Below, one piece after another: positions 17,935 to 28,497 of a DNA stretch of 64,000 nucleotides. Source of the DNA: Burkholderiales bacterium (GTDB taxonomy: Bacteria > Pseudomonadota > Gammaproteobacteria > Burkholderiales > SG8-39); NCBI GenBank assembly GCA_014860445.1, contig JACZJT010000021.1, forward strand, positions 1-64,000, read 5' to 3'. The notes below the pieces were generated by a model, which saw only the letters and a program-made list of their open reading frames with translations, was not told the DNA's origin and ran no database searches. The translations under genes and the position numbers were made by a program. The stretch's first letter is position 1, and each line of letters opens with the position of its first letter.

Positions 17935-19224
17935 TGCGTAGTGGCACATCCTTTACAGATTATACCGGACACATCCTTTACAGTTTTTGGCATAGGAGGG
18001 TTCCTGCTATGCCATGGAAGGAGTGTCATAAAGTGGATGAAAAGCTCAAATTTGTGTCGCGATACCTCGATGGCGAGAAGATCGCTGTCCTGTGCCGGGA
18101 GTTTGGGATCTCGCGGGTCACCGGCCACAGCATTATCGATCGATATCGGCAGTGTGGCGTACAGGCATTCACCGACCGCAGCCGCCGCCCCTATCGTCAG
18201 GCCAACCAACTGCCGTTCCAGATAGAAAAGCTGATTCTCCAGATCAAGAAGGAACGGCCTCACTGGGGAGCGCCCAAGATTCGCGAGCGCCTGATTGTCC
18301 AGTACCCCACTATCCATCATCTGCCGGCAAAATCGACAGTTCATGCCGTCCTGGCTCGCCACGGATTGGTCAATAGCAGGAAACGACGACGCTACAAGGC
18401 CGAAGGAACCGGGCTAGGGATCGCCACCGCTGCCAACGAGTTGTGGTGCACGGACTACAAGGGTGAGTTCATGATGGGTAACAAGAAATACTGTTACCCG
18501 CTGACCGTTACCGACTTCACCACGCGCTTTCTGATCGGTTGCGAGGGACTGGAGAGCACCAAGGAGCAGTACGCCTTTAGCGTCTTCGAGCGCTTGTTCA
18601 AAGACTATGGGCTACCCTGGCGCATCCGTTCAGATAACGGCGTTCCGTTTGCCAGCCCCAATGCCCTTTACGGCCTAAGCCGGCTCGCCGTCTGGTGGTT
18701 GCGTCTGGGTATCCAGATCGAACGAATCAAACCCGGCCACCCTGAGCAAAATGGCCGCCACGAGCGCATGCACCTCACACTGAAGAAAGAGACCACCAAG
18801 CCCCCGGGGAACAACCTACTGCAGCAGCAGGGCAAGTTCGATCATTTCGTTAAAGAGTACAACTACGAAAGACCTCATCAGGGAATCAATATGAAATGCC
18901 CCGGGGACTTGTATAAGCCCTCCGCGCGGCCCTACCGGGGATTGCCTGAGTTGGATTACCCCTTACACGACCAGACCATCACCGTGACCGCCTGCGGCAG
19001 GATTTGCCTGCAGAGCAAAAAGGTCAACCTCAGTCAGGTATTCGCCGGTCAGCGCGTAGGCGTAAAGGAGGAAGACGACAAAATCTGGCTGGTCAGTTTC
19101 ATGAACTACGACATCGGTTACTTTGACCTGGAATCCTGTCGCGTAGAACCGTTGGAGAATCCCTTCGGCCCTAAAGTGTTAAGTATGTCTCCGGTATAAA
19201 ATGTAAATCATCTGTCCGGTATGG
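17935..19224 (+). mobile_element. IS481-family insertion sequence
   Basis: A single transposase gene is bounded by imperfect inverted ends of about 40 bases (17943-17983 and 19177-19217). Each end contains two tandem copies of a unit like TATACCGGACACATCCTTTACA, about 26 bases apart. The right end stops roughly 12 bases from the CCA end of tRNA-Ser. I could not define a target-site duplication, so the outer limits are uncertain by about 10 bases. Confidence 0.82.
18009..19199 (+). CDS. IS481-family transposase
   Basis: This 396-residue transposase has an N-terminal helix-turn-helix (AVLCREFGISRVTGHSIIDR) and an rve-type integrase core with DDE residues Asp149 (LWCTDYKGEF), Asp209 (IRSDNGVPF) and Glu252 (NGRHERMH), then YNYERPHQGI. 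I start at ATG 18009, which has an AGGAGG site 8 bases upstream. The reading frame is intact and its stop lies inside the right terminal repeat. The element looks capable of transposition. Confidence 0.92.
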   Translation: MPWKECHKVDEKLKFVSRYLDGEKIAVLCREFGISRVTGHSIIDRYRQCGVQAFTDRSRRPYRQANQLPFQIEKLILQIKKERPHWGAPKIRERLIVQYPTIHHLPAKSTVHAVLARHGLVNSRKRRRYKAEGTGLGIATAANELWCTDYKGEFMMGNKKYCYPLTVTDFTTRFLIGCEGLESTKEQYAFSVFERLFKDYGLPWRIRSDNGVPFASPNALYGLSRLAVWWLRLGIQIERIKPGHPEQNGRHERMHLTLKKETTKPPGNNLLQQQGKFDHFVKEYNYERPHQGINMKCPGDLYKPSARPYRGLPELDYPLHDQTITVTACGRICLQSKKVNLSQVFAGQRVGVKEEDDKIWLVSFMNYDIGYFDLESCRVEPLENPFGPKVLSMSPV

Positions 19225-19236
19225 ACCGTTTGTAAT

Positions 19237-19327
19237 TGGCGGAGAGGGCGGGATTCGAACCCGCGTTAGGGAATTACCCTAAACACGCTTTCCAGGCGTG
19301 CGACTTAAACCACTCATCCACCTCTCC
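19237..19327 (-). tRNA. tRNA-Ser (anticodon GGA)
   Basis: On the minus strand this 91-nt gene has acceptor GGAGAGG pairing with CCUCUCC, a long variable arm (GUUUAGGGUAAUUCCCUAAC) typical of class II tRNAs, anticodon loop CUGGAAA, T-loop GGUUCGAAUCC and encoded CCA. A partial copy of its 5' half lies upstream. Confidence 0.96.
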
Positions 19328-19431
19328 GTTTGAGACAACACGCTTTTGGCTTCGGCCGCGCTACGCGCTTAACCCTCGCTTTTTGCTCGGGTTAGCCTAC
19401 GCCGCAACAAGCCGCGTACGCGGCATGTTGT

Positions 19432-19469
19432 CAGGCGTGCGACTTAAACCACTCATCCACCTCTCCGTT
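19432..19469 (-). pseudogene. truncated duplicate of the 5' half of tRNA-Ser
   Basis: A 38-base exact copy of 19293-19330, comprising the tRNA-Ser 5' acceptor strand, D-arm and 5' side of the anticodon arm, is repeated 139 bases upstream of the intact gene. It ends at the anticodon stem, so it cannot form a tRNA. Both copies are preceded, on the minus strand, by a short AAAAGCGTGT element, suggesting a larger, partly decayed duplication. Confidence 0.85.
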
Positions 19470-19522
19470 ACAGCGGACACGCTTTTCAGCCTTTCGGGAA
19501 GGTGCGGAGCTTACGCGATAAG

Positions 19523-19539
19523 CCCTTGCGAGGCAAGGG
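19523..19539. terminator. hairpin downstream of acs
   Basis: CCCTTGC-GAG-GCAAGGG forms a perfect 7-bp stem 40 bases past the acs stop. There is no T-run on either side, so termination is weakly supported. It overlaps a possible tRNA-Ser promoter (TTGCCT, 17 bases, TAAGCT on the minus strand). Confidence 0.35.
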
Positions 19540-19580
19540 AAAACTCCTCGCCAGCAAGGGGGAATCATCGAGCAAAGCGC

Positions 19581-21554
<1,974 letters not shown>

Positions 21555-21873
21555 GACAACGGTCTCCTCTGAGTCTTGTACTAGATAATCCAGGATAGGA
21601 TCGCGGCGAGTCGCGGTGGCATCCGTGGCCACATTGTAATTATGAAAAAACTGCCTTACGCCACCCTTACACGCAAGCGCCGCAGCACGCAAATCAAAAC
21701 ACTAATCCGGCTTTTTGTAAAGCCGGCCACCCGCGGGCGCTCGGGCAGCAACCGTGTCCGCCCCGCCGCTGTTGCGTTGACGGCGTTCGCGCAATGGTGG
21801 TAACTTTCACCGCCCCTGATGCGGCGTCGCAGCACTTGTTCAATCGCAGCCTTTTCTCCTACACCGAATCAAA
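21555..21873. other. 319-base divergent intergenic region
   Basis: This region holds the acs leader and the upstream region of the CoA transferase. CCGGCTTT-TTGT-AAAGCCGG (21707-21726) is a perfect 8-bp hairpin with no T-run on either strand. On the minus strand CATAAT and TACAAT near 21630-21645 are possible acs -10 elements. No ORF is convincing. Confidence 0.4.
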
Positions 21874-23055
21874 ATGATACGACCCCTGGATGGCATCGTC
21901 GTCGTCGCGCTCGAGCACGCGGTGGCCGCCCCGCTCGCCACGCGGCATCTAGCGGACAACGGTGCCCGCGTAATCAAGATCGAGCGCCCCGGAGTCGGGG
22001 ACTTTGCGCGCGCCTACGATCAGCGCGTGCGCGGCCTGGCCTCGCACTTCGTCTGGACCAATCGCGGCAAGGAAAGCGTCACGCTCGATCTGAAGCATGG
22101 GCAGGCTCTCCCGGTGCTGCACAGACTGCTCGCGCGCGCCGACGTGTTCGTCCAAAACCTCGCGCCAGGCGCGGCTGCACGCCTGGGATTGGACGCGGCG
22201 GCAATCCACCGCATCAATCCGCGCACCATTGTCTGCGGCATTTCGGGCTATGGCGAACACGGACCTTACCGGGACAAAAAAGCCTACGACCTGCTGATCC
22301 AGGCCGAGGCCGGGCTGCTTTCCATTACGGGCACCGATTCCGACATGGCGAAATCCGGCATTTCCATCGCAGACATCGCGGGCGGGATGTACGCCTACAA
22401 CGGCATCCTCAACGCCCTGCTGCTGCGCGGCCGCACCGGCCTGGGTAGCAGCATCGAAGTGTCGCTGCTCGACTGCCTGGCCGAATGGATGGGCTATCCG
22501 CTTTACTATGCCTTCGACGGCGCGACGCAGCCGGCGCGGGCCGGCGCGGCGCACGCGACCATTTATCCCTATGGCCCGTTCCGGGCCGGCGACGGCAACA
22601 TTGTCATGATCGCGATTCAAAACGAGCGCGAGTGGGTACTATTCTGCGAAAAAGTCCTCGGCGCTTCGGAACTTGCGAAGGATCCTCGCTACAATTCAAA
22701 TGCCGCGCGCAGCGCCAACCGGCTGCAATTGGAACCGATCTTGAGCCAGCGGCTGCAGCAATTGAGTTCCGCCGAACTGATTGCGCTGCTGGACGCGGCG
22801 AGCATCGCCAACGCCGCGGTCAACACGATAGCGGGTCTGCACGCTCACCCGCAATTGCGCGCGCGCGAGCGCTGGGCCGAAGTGGCCACCTCCGCCGGAC
22901 CGATCCAGGCGCTGGTTCCGCCCCCGCTCTCCGACGCCTATACGCCGTCGATGGGAGACATACCCGCGCTGGGCGCACACACAGAGGAAGTGCTCGCCTG
23001 GCTGGGCTATGCGCAAGCCGAAATCACGGCGTGGCGCGCAGACGGTTTGATCTAG
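21874..23055 (+). CDS. CoA transferase, family III (CaiB/BaiF)
   Basis: This 393-residue protein is a second family III CoA transferase, distinct from the one at 3301-4524. It opens with LDGIVVVALEHAVAAPLATR and DNGARVIKIERPGVGDFAR; the candidate catalytic Asp lies in EVSLLDCLAEWM. Homologues with this pattern include succinyl-CoA-dependent mesaconate, citramalate and other dicarboxylate transferases. It sits 138 bases before class I fumarase, which may indicate a C4-dicarboxylate, but the substrate is open. Confidence 0.87.
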   Translation: MIRPLDGIVVVALEHAVAAPLATRHLADNGARVIKIERPGVGDFARAYDQRVRGLASHFVWTNRGKESVTLDLKHGQALPVLHRLLARADVFVQNLAPGAAARLGLDAAAIHRINPRTIVCGISGYGEHGPYRDKKAYDLLIQAEAGLLSITGTDSDMAKSGISIADIAGGMYAYNGILNALLLRGRTGLGSSIEVSLLDCLAEWMGYPLYYAFDGATQPARAGAAHATIYPYGPFRAGDGNIVMIAIQNEREWVLFCEKVLGASELAKDPRYNSNAARSANRLQLEPILSQRLQQLSSAELIALLDAASIANAAVNTIAGLHAHPQLRARERWAEVATSAGPIQALVPPPLSDAYTPSMGDIPALGAHTEEVLAWLGYAQAEITAWRADGLI

Positions 23056-23193
23056 CGCAAACCGGAACTGCGCGCGCCGATTGGCGCGAGGCAAAGATGG
23101 TAAGATTTTGCAACGCTGGATCAAGCGATCCGGCCAATACGGCCCTCGCGGGCGTACATTGCAGATTTGCCTATCCATTCCAGCGAGACCACC

Positions 23194-24720
23194 ATGACCA
23201 GCATCAAGCAGGAAGATTTGATCCAGAGCATTGCCGACGCGCTGCAGTTCATCAGCTACTATCACCCGAAGGATTACCTTGCCCACCTCGCGCGGGCCTA
23301 TGAGCGGGAGCAGGCTCCCGCTGCCAAGGACGCGATCGCGCAGATACTGACCAATTCGCGCATGTGCGCTGAAGGCCACCGCCCGATCTGCCAGGACACC
23401 GGCATCGTCAACGTGTACCTCAAGATCGGCATGGACGTGCGCTGGGACGGATTCAAGGGCTCGATCAACGACGCGGTGAACGAAGGTGTGCGACGCGCCT
23501 ACACCAATCCGGACAATCCTTTGCGCAGCTCCGTCCTGTCCGATCCGCTGTTCACGCGCAAGAACACCAAGGACAACACGCCCGCAGTCGTGCACATGGA
23601 AGTCGTGCCCGGCAACAAGGTTGACGTCACGGTCGCGGCCAAGGGCGGCGGGTCCGAGGCGAAATCGAAATTCGCCATGCTCAATCCCTCGGATTCTGTG
23701 GTTGACTGGGTGCTGAAGACCGTCCCCACAATGGGCGCGGGCTGGTGCCCGCCCGGCCTGATCGGCATCGGCGTGGGCGGCACCGCGGAAAAAGCCATGA
23801 TGATGGCCAAGGAAGTGCTGATGGCGCCGCTGGACATGCACGAACTGCTCGCGCGCGGGCCGAAAACCAAGCTGGAAGAACTGCGCATTGAACTGTACAC
23901 ACGGATCAATGCGCTCGGTATCGGCGCGCAGGGCCTGGGCGGACTGTCTACCGTACTCGACGTCAAGATCATGGATTACCCCACGCACGCGGCGAACAAG
24001 CCGATCGCGATGATTCCCAATTGCGCCGCCACGCGCCATGCGCACTTTGTGCTGGACGGCTCGGGTGCCGTGTCGCTCGACCCGCCCGCGCTCGAGGACT
24101 GGCCCAAAGTCACCTGGGCGCCCGCCTCGACCGCGAAGCGCGTCAATCTGGACACGCTCACCGCGGCCGAGATTGCGACCTGGAAACAGGGGGACATCAT
24201 GCTGCTCTCGGGCAAGATGCTCACCGGCCGTGACGCCGCGCACCAGCGCATTCAGGACATGCTGGCCAAAGGCGAAAAGCTGCCGGTGGATTTCACCAAC
24301 CGAGTGATCTACTACGTCGGCCCTGTTGATCCCATCAAGGGCGAAGTTGTCGGTCCGGCCGGCCCGACCACCTCCACGCGCATGGACAAATTCACCGAGA
24401 TGATGCTTGCGAAGACGGGCTTGATCGGCATGATCGGAAAATCCGAGCGGGGCCCGGTCGCGATCGAGGCAATCAAGAAGCACAAGGCGGCCTATCTCAT
24501 GGCCGTCGGCGGCGCCGCCTACCTCGTCGCCAAGGCGATCAAGAAATCGCGCGTGCTCGCTTTCGGCGACCTGGGTATGGAAGCTATATATGAGTTTGAA
24601 GTGAAAGACATGCCCGTCACCGTGGCCGTGGACTCCAGCGGCGCCTCGGTGCACCAGACCGGTCCCGCAGAGTGGGAAAAGCGGATCAGGGAATTCAAGA
24701 TTCCGGTTAGCGTAGCGTGA
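23194..24720 (+). CDS. class I fumarate hydratase (iron-sulfur)
   Basis: This 508-residue enzyme is a fused alpha-beta class I fumarase that interconverts fumarate and malate with a 4Fe-4S cluster. Candidate cluster cysteines lie in RPICQDTGI, GWCPPGLIG and IPNCAATRHAH. The C-terminal domain contains YYVGPVDPIKGEVVGPAGPT followed by TRMDKFTEMML. I start at ATG 23194; an in-frame TTG nine codons earlier is less likely. A second, oxygen-stable fumarase (fumC) is encoded at 31012-32403. Confidence 0.93.
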   Translation: MTSIKQEDLIQSIADALQFISYYHPKDYLAHLARAYEREQAPAAKDAIAQILTNSRMCAEGHRPICQDTGIVNVYLKIGMDVRWDGFKGSINDAVNEGVRRAYTNPDNPLRSSVLSDPLFTRKNTKDNTPAVVHMEVVPGNKVDVTVAAKGGGSEAKSKFAMLNPSDSVVDWVLKTVPTMGAGWCPPGLIGIGVGGTAEKAMMMAKEVLMAPLDMHELLARGPKTKLEELRIELYTRINALGIGAQGLGGLSTVLDVKIMDYPTHAANKPIAMIPNCAATRHAHFVLDGSGAVSLDPPALEDWPKVTWAPASTAKRVNLDTLTAAEIATWKQGDIMLLSGKMLTGRDAAHQRIQDMLAKGEKLPVDFTNRVIYYVGPVDPIKGEVVGPAGPTTSTRMDKFTEMMLAKTGLIGMIGKSERGPVAIEAIKKHKAAYLMAVGGAAYLVAKAIKKSRVLAFGDLGMEAIYEFEVKDMPVTVAVDSSGASVHQTGPAEWEKRIREFKIPVSVA

Positions 24721-24754
24721 CACCGGGCGCCCCGGCTAGGGGAGCGGTGTAGCC

Positions 24755-25651
24755 TTGCAGGGCAAACAGCTTCCGCGCTGGCTGTGCGTTGCCATATTGA
24801 TGGTCATCGCGACCACGTTCGGCAGCAACCACATTGCCGCGCGCTACGCCATCGATCACGGCGTCAATATCACCACTGCGGTGGCGGCCCGCTCGATCGG
24901 CGCGTCGCTGTTCGTGGGCGCGCTGCTGCTCTTCAGCCGCGTCCCGCTGACGCTTCCGGCCGCGACCCGCTGGCGCGCCGTCTCGATCGGCGTGCTCATC
25001 GCCGTCCAAAGCTATTGCATCTATTCGGCGGTGGCGCGCATTCCGGTAGCGCTCGCGCTGCTCGCCTTCAACACCTTTCCGATGATGTTCTCGCTCATTT
25101 CCTGGGCTGCGGACGGCGAGCGCCCCGCCCGTCGCGCGCTGATTGCCATGCCGGTCGCGCTGTGCGGACTGGCACTCGCGCTCGATGTATTCGGTGCGCA
25201 TGGCGACATCGCCGGTCGCTGGTCGGAGATAGGCACCGGCGTCGGTTTTGCGCTGGGCGCGGCGGTGTCTTTTGCGACGGCGCTGTATTTCACTTCGCGC
25301 TGGCTCAAGGACGTGGACGGCAGGCTGCGCACCCTGCTCACCATGAGCACCGTCGCGGTACTCATGCTGGCCGCGGGCGTCCTTGCCGGCAATCTGGCAT
25401 TGCCCGCGAATCCCGGCGCCTGGCTGGGCCTCGGCCTGCTGATGCTTTTTTACGGAACGGCGTTCACGGCCTTGTTCGTGCTGCTGCCGCGCCTGGATGC
25501 CCTGAACAATTCGGTGGCGCTCAACTTCGAACCGATCGCAGTACTGTTTCTCGCCTGGCCCATACTCGGGCAAAGCGTCGCACCGCGCCAGATCCTGGGC
25601 GCTTTGATTGTGGTCGGTGCGGTGGTCGCCCTGGGCACGGCAAAACGTTAG
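24755..25651 (+). CDS. DMT-family transporter (EamA)
   Basis: This 298-residue integral membrane protein has about ten hydrophobic segments in two EamA repeats (for example ALALLAFNTFPMMFSLISWA and IAVLFLAWPILGQSVAPRQI). Such proteins usually export metabolites or amino acids. The start appears to be TTG at 24755, preceded by GGGAG. The phosphatase gene begins 6 bases after its stop, so they are probably cotranscribed. Confidence 0.85.
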   Translation: MQGKQLPRWLCVAILMVIATTFGSNHIAARYAIDHGVNITTAVAARSIGASLFVGALLLFSRVPLTLPAATRWRAVSIGVLIAVQSYCIYSAVARIPVALALLAFNTFPMMFSLISWAADGERPARRALIAMPVALCGLALALDVFGAHGDIAGRWSEIGTGVGFALGAAVSFATALYFTSRWLKDVDGRLRTLLTMSTVAVLMLAAGVLAGNLALPANPGAWLGLGLLMLFYGTAFTALFVLLPRLDALNNSVALNFEPIAVLFLAWPILGQSVAPRQILGALIVVGAVVALGTAKR

Positions 25652-25657
25652 GCTGCC

Positions 25658-26299
25658 ATGTCCTCCTCGCCCGACACGCATTTCATCGCGATCCGCCACG
25701 GAGAAACAGAATGGAACAGAGAGAGCCGCTTCCAGGGGCATCTCAACAGCGTGCTCAACGGCGAAGGCCTGGCGCAGGCACAGGCGCTGGGTGAGCGCCT
25801 GGCCGGAGAACGATTCGACCTGCTGGTGTCCAGCGATCTGGGCCGCACACTGCAGACCGCCAGCGCCATCGCTCTGCGCACCGGACATGAAATCGTGGTC
25901 GAACCGCGGCTGCGCGAACGTCGCATGGGAATTTTTCAGGGGCTGACCCCGGCCGAAGTGCAGGCGCGCTATCCCGAGGACTACGAACGCTTTCGCTCCC
26001 ACGATCCCGACTACGTCATTCCAGGCGGCGAGAGCATGCGACAGTTGTACGAACGCAGCGTGGCCTGCTTTACCGAGCTGGCACAGCGCCATGCCGGGTT
26101 GACGCTGGCGACGGTCACCCATGGCGGCGTGCTCGCCGTACTCTACCGCCATTCGACTGCGATGCCTCTGGAAGTGCCGCGGAACTTCCCTTTGCACAAC
26201 ACCGGCATCAATCGCTTCCGCCATCGGCTGGGGACCTGGCAACTGCAAAGCTGGGGCGACATCGCGCATCTCGGAAATGCACTGGATGACACCGAGTAG
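25658..26299 (+). CDS. histidine phosphatase family protein
   Basis: This 213-residue phosphoglycerate-mutase-like phosphatase has the RHGETEWN motif with the phospho-accepting His near residue 12, Arg in SSDLGRTLQTA, catalytic Glu in EPRLRERRMGIFQG, and the second His in TVTHGGVL. Its substrate could be a phosphometabolite or alpha-ribazole phosphate. It follows the transporter directly. Confidence 0.88.
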   Translation: MSSSPDTHFIAIRHGETEWNRESRFQGHLNSVLNGEGLAQAQALGERLAGERFDLLVSSDLGRTLQTASAIALRTGHEIVVEPRLRERRMGIFQGLTPAEVQARYPEDYERFRSHDPDYVIPGGESMRQLYERSVACFTELAQRHAGLTLATVTHGGVLAVLYRHSTAMPLEVPRNFPLHNTGINRFRHRLGTWQLQSWGDIAHLGNALDDTE

Positions 26300-26405
26300 C
26301 AGAATTGCAGCAAAGGCGCGGGTCGCCGCTGCCGACCCGCGGTGCTAAAATAATTCCAACAGAAAATCAAAACACCATCGTCTTCCAGACTACGAGGAGC
26401 TTCGA

Positions 26406-28451
26406 ATGCCAGCCTATACAACTGAAGCCATTCGCTCGGTCGCGCTAGTCGGTCACGGCGCATCCGGCAAGACAACATTGGCGGAAGCCTTGCTCGCGCG
26501 CGCGGGCGCAATCAAGTCTGCCGGCAGCGTGGAGCGCGGCAACACCGTATGCGACTACGATCCGCTGGAAAAGTCCTACGGCCACTCGCTCAATTCAGCA
26601 CTGGTGAATTTTGCCTGGCATGACACCCACATTCATTTGATCGACACACCGGGCTACCCGGATTTCACCGGACAGGCGATAGGCGCGCTCGCCGCCGTGG
26701 ACACCGCGGCTGTCGTGATCAACGCGCAAACCGGGATCGAACTGTCCACGCGGCGCATGATGAATTGGGCAAAGGCACGCGGCTTGTGCCGGATGATCGT
26801 AGTCAACAAGATCGATGCCGACAACGTCGACCTGCCGCAACTGCTCGAAAACATCAAGGAGACGTTCGGCAACGAATGCCTGCCGATCAATCTTCCGGCG
26901 CATGCAGGCACGAAAATCGTCGACTGTTTTTTCAACCCCGACGGCGAATCCGATTTTTCTTCGGTCAAGGCCGCGCACGCGGCGCTGGTGGATCAGGTGG
27001 TGGAGGTCGACGAGAAGCTAATGGAACTCTATCTCGAGCAGGGCGAGATCAATCCGGAGCAGCTGCACGCGCCGTTCGAGAAGGCGCTGCGCGAAGGGCA
27101 TTTGATACCGGTATGTTTTGTTTCCGCCAAGAACGATGCGGGCGTCGCCGAGTTGCTCGACATACTGGCCGGGCTCGCCCCCAATCCCACGGAGGGCAAC
27201 CCGCCCCCGTTTCTCCGCGGCGAGGGTGAGAACGCTACGGAGTTCCATGCCGAACCCGACCCGTCGAAGCACGTACTTGCGCACGTGTTCAAGGTCATCA
27301 TCGACCCCTATGTCGGCAAGCTCGGCATATTCCGCGTGCACCAGGGCACGGTGAAGCGCGATTCGCAACTGTTCATCGGCGACGGCACCCGCCCTTTCCG
27401 GGTGGCGCACCTGTACCTGCTGCAGGGGAAGGAATACGTGGAGACCGATGCACTGGTCCCCGGCGACATAGGCGCGGTCTCCAAGGTCGAAGAGATCGAG
27501 TTCGACGCGGTCCTGCATGATTCCCACGACGAGGATCACATCCACCTGCGTCCGCTGGAATTTCCCGCACCGATGCACGGACTCGCAGTCGAAACCAAGA
27601 AGAAGGGCGACGAGCAAAGGCTGTTCGAGGTCCTGCACAAGCTCGAGCTGGAGGACCCGTGCTTTCGCATGGAGCGCCACCCCTCCACCAACGAGACGGT
27701 CATCCGCGCGCTGGGTGAACTGCATTTGCGCACCAAACTCGAGAAACTGACCCAGCAATACAAGCTGGAGCTGGACACCCGGCCGCCGCGCATTCCATAC
27801 CGCGAAACAATCAGCCGCAAAGCCGAAGGCCATTGCAGGCACAAAAAGCAGACCGGCGGCGCCGGCCAGTTCGGCGAGGTATACCTGAAAATCGAACCCC
27901 TGCCACGCGGGTCCGGCTATGAGTTCGTCGACCAGGTAAAGGGCGGCGTGATTCCCACCGTATTCATCCCCGCGGTTGAAAAAGGCGTGCGCATGGCGCT
28001 GGATACCGGTGTAATTGCGGGCTATCCCGTGGAAGACCTGCGCGTCATCGTGTATGACGGCAAGAGCCACGCAGTCGATTCGAAGGAAATCGCCTTTGTT
28101 TCAGCGGGACGCAAAGCCATCATCGATGCGTTCTCCAAGGCGGGACCGATCATGCTCGAGCCCATCGTCAACATCGACATAGCGGCACCCGAAGCCTACG
28201 TAGGCGACATGACCGCAGAAATCGCCTCAAAGCGCGGCCAGATCACCGGGACCAAGCAGGCTTCTACCGACATGATCAGCACAACCGGGCAGGTACCGAT
28301 GGCGGAACTGGTGGATTTTCAGAACCGGCTGCGCTCCATCACCGGCGGTCAGGCTTCGTATTCAGTCGAATTCAGCCACTACGCCCAAGTACCTGCGCAG
28401 ACGCAGCAGCAATTAGTGTCGCAATACAAGGCGGCGCGCGAAGAAGATTGA
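26406..28451 (+). CDS. elongation factor G-like GTPase (EF-G-2 type)
   Basis: This 681-residue translational GTPase has domains I-V. G1 reads GHGASGKTT, where canonical EF-G has GHIDAGKTT; G3 is DTPGY and G4 NKID. Domain IV (YRETISRKAEGHCRHKKQTG) and the C-terminal domain V are intact. It matches the EF-G-2 class described from Thermus, not the fusA in str operons. No ribosomal genes are adjacent. Its role in translation or stress is not well defined in the family. Confidence 0.9.
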   Translation: MPAYTTEAIRSVALVGHGASGKTTLAEALLARAGAIKSAGSVERGNTVCDYDPLEKSYGHSLNSALVNFAWHDTHIHLIDTPGYPDFTGQAIGALAAVDTAAVVINAQTGIELSTRRMMNWAKARGLCRMIVVNKIDADNVDLPQLLENIKETFGNECLPINLPAHAGTKIVDCFFNPDGESDFSSVKAAHAALVDQVVEVDEKLMELYLEQGEINPEQLHAPFEKALREGHLIPVCFVSAKNDAGVAELLDILAGLAPNPTEGNPPPFLRGEGENATEFHAEPDPSKHVLAHVFKVIIDPYVGKLGIFRVHQGTVKRDSQLFIGDGTRPFRVAHLYLLQGKEYVETDALVPGDIGAVSKVEEIEFDAVLHDSHDEDHIHLRPLEFPAPMHGLAVETKKKGDEQRLFEVLHKLELEDPCFRMERHPSTNETVIRALGELHLRTKLEKLTQQYKLELDTRPPRIPYRETISRKAEGHCRHKKQTGGAGQFGEVYLKIEPLPRGSGYEFVDQVKGGVIPTVFIPAVEKGVRMALDTGVIAGYPVEDLRVIVYDGKSHAVDSKEIAFVSAGRKAIIDAFSKAGPIMLEPIVNIDIAAPEAYVGDMTAEIASKRGQITGTKQASTDMISTTGQVPMAELVDFQNRLRSITGGQASYSVEFSHYAQVPAQTQQQLVSQYKAAREED

Positions 28452-28497
28452 TATTGCAGTCAATTGTGGACCGGGGCGTTCCCGCGACCGGTTGCCG

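Noticed and set aside
21707-21726. Terminator between acs and the CoA transferase
   Set aside because: The stem is perfect but has no T-run and lies upstream of both divergent genes.
22696-24723. 675-codon open frame opposite class I fumarase
   Set aside because: Composition and lack of any motif show it is a mirror frame of the fumarase and CoA transferase genes.
24707-26269. 520-codon frame on the minus strand
   Set aside because: Antisense to the DMT transporter and phosphatase, Arg- and Gln-rich without motifs.
26319-26341. Terminator after the histidine phosphatase
   Set aside because: GCGGGTCG pairs with CGACCCGC, but no T-run follows on the plus strand.
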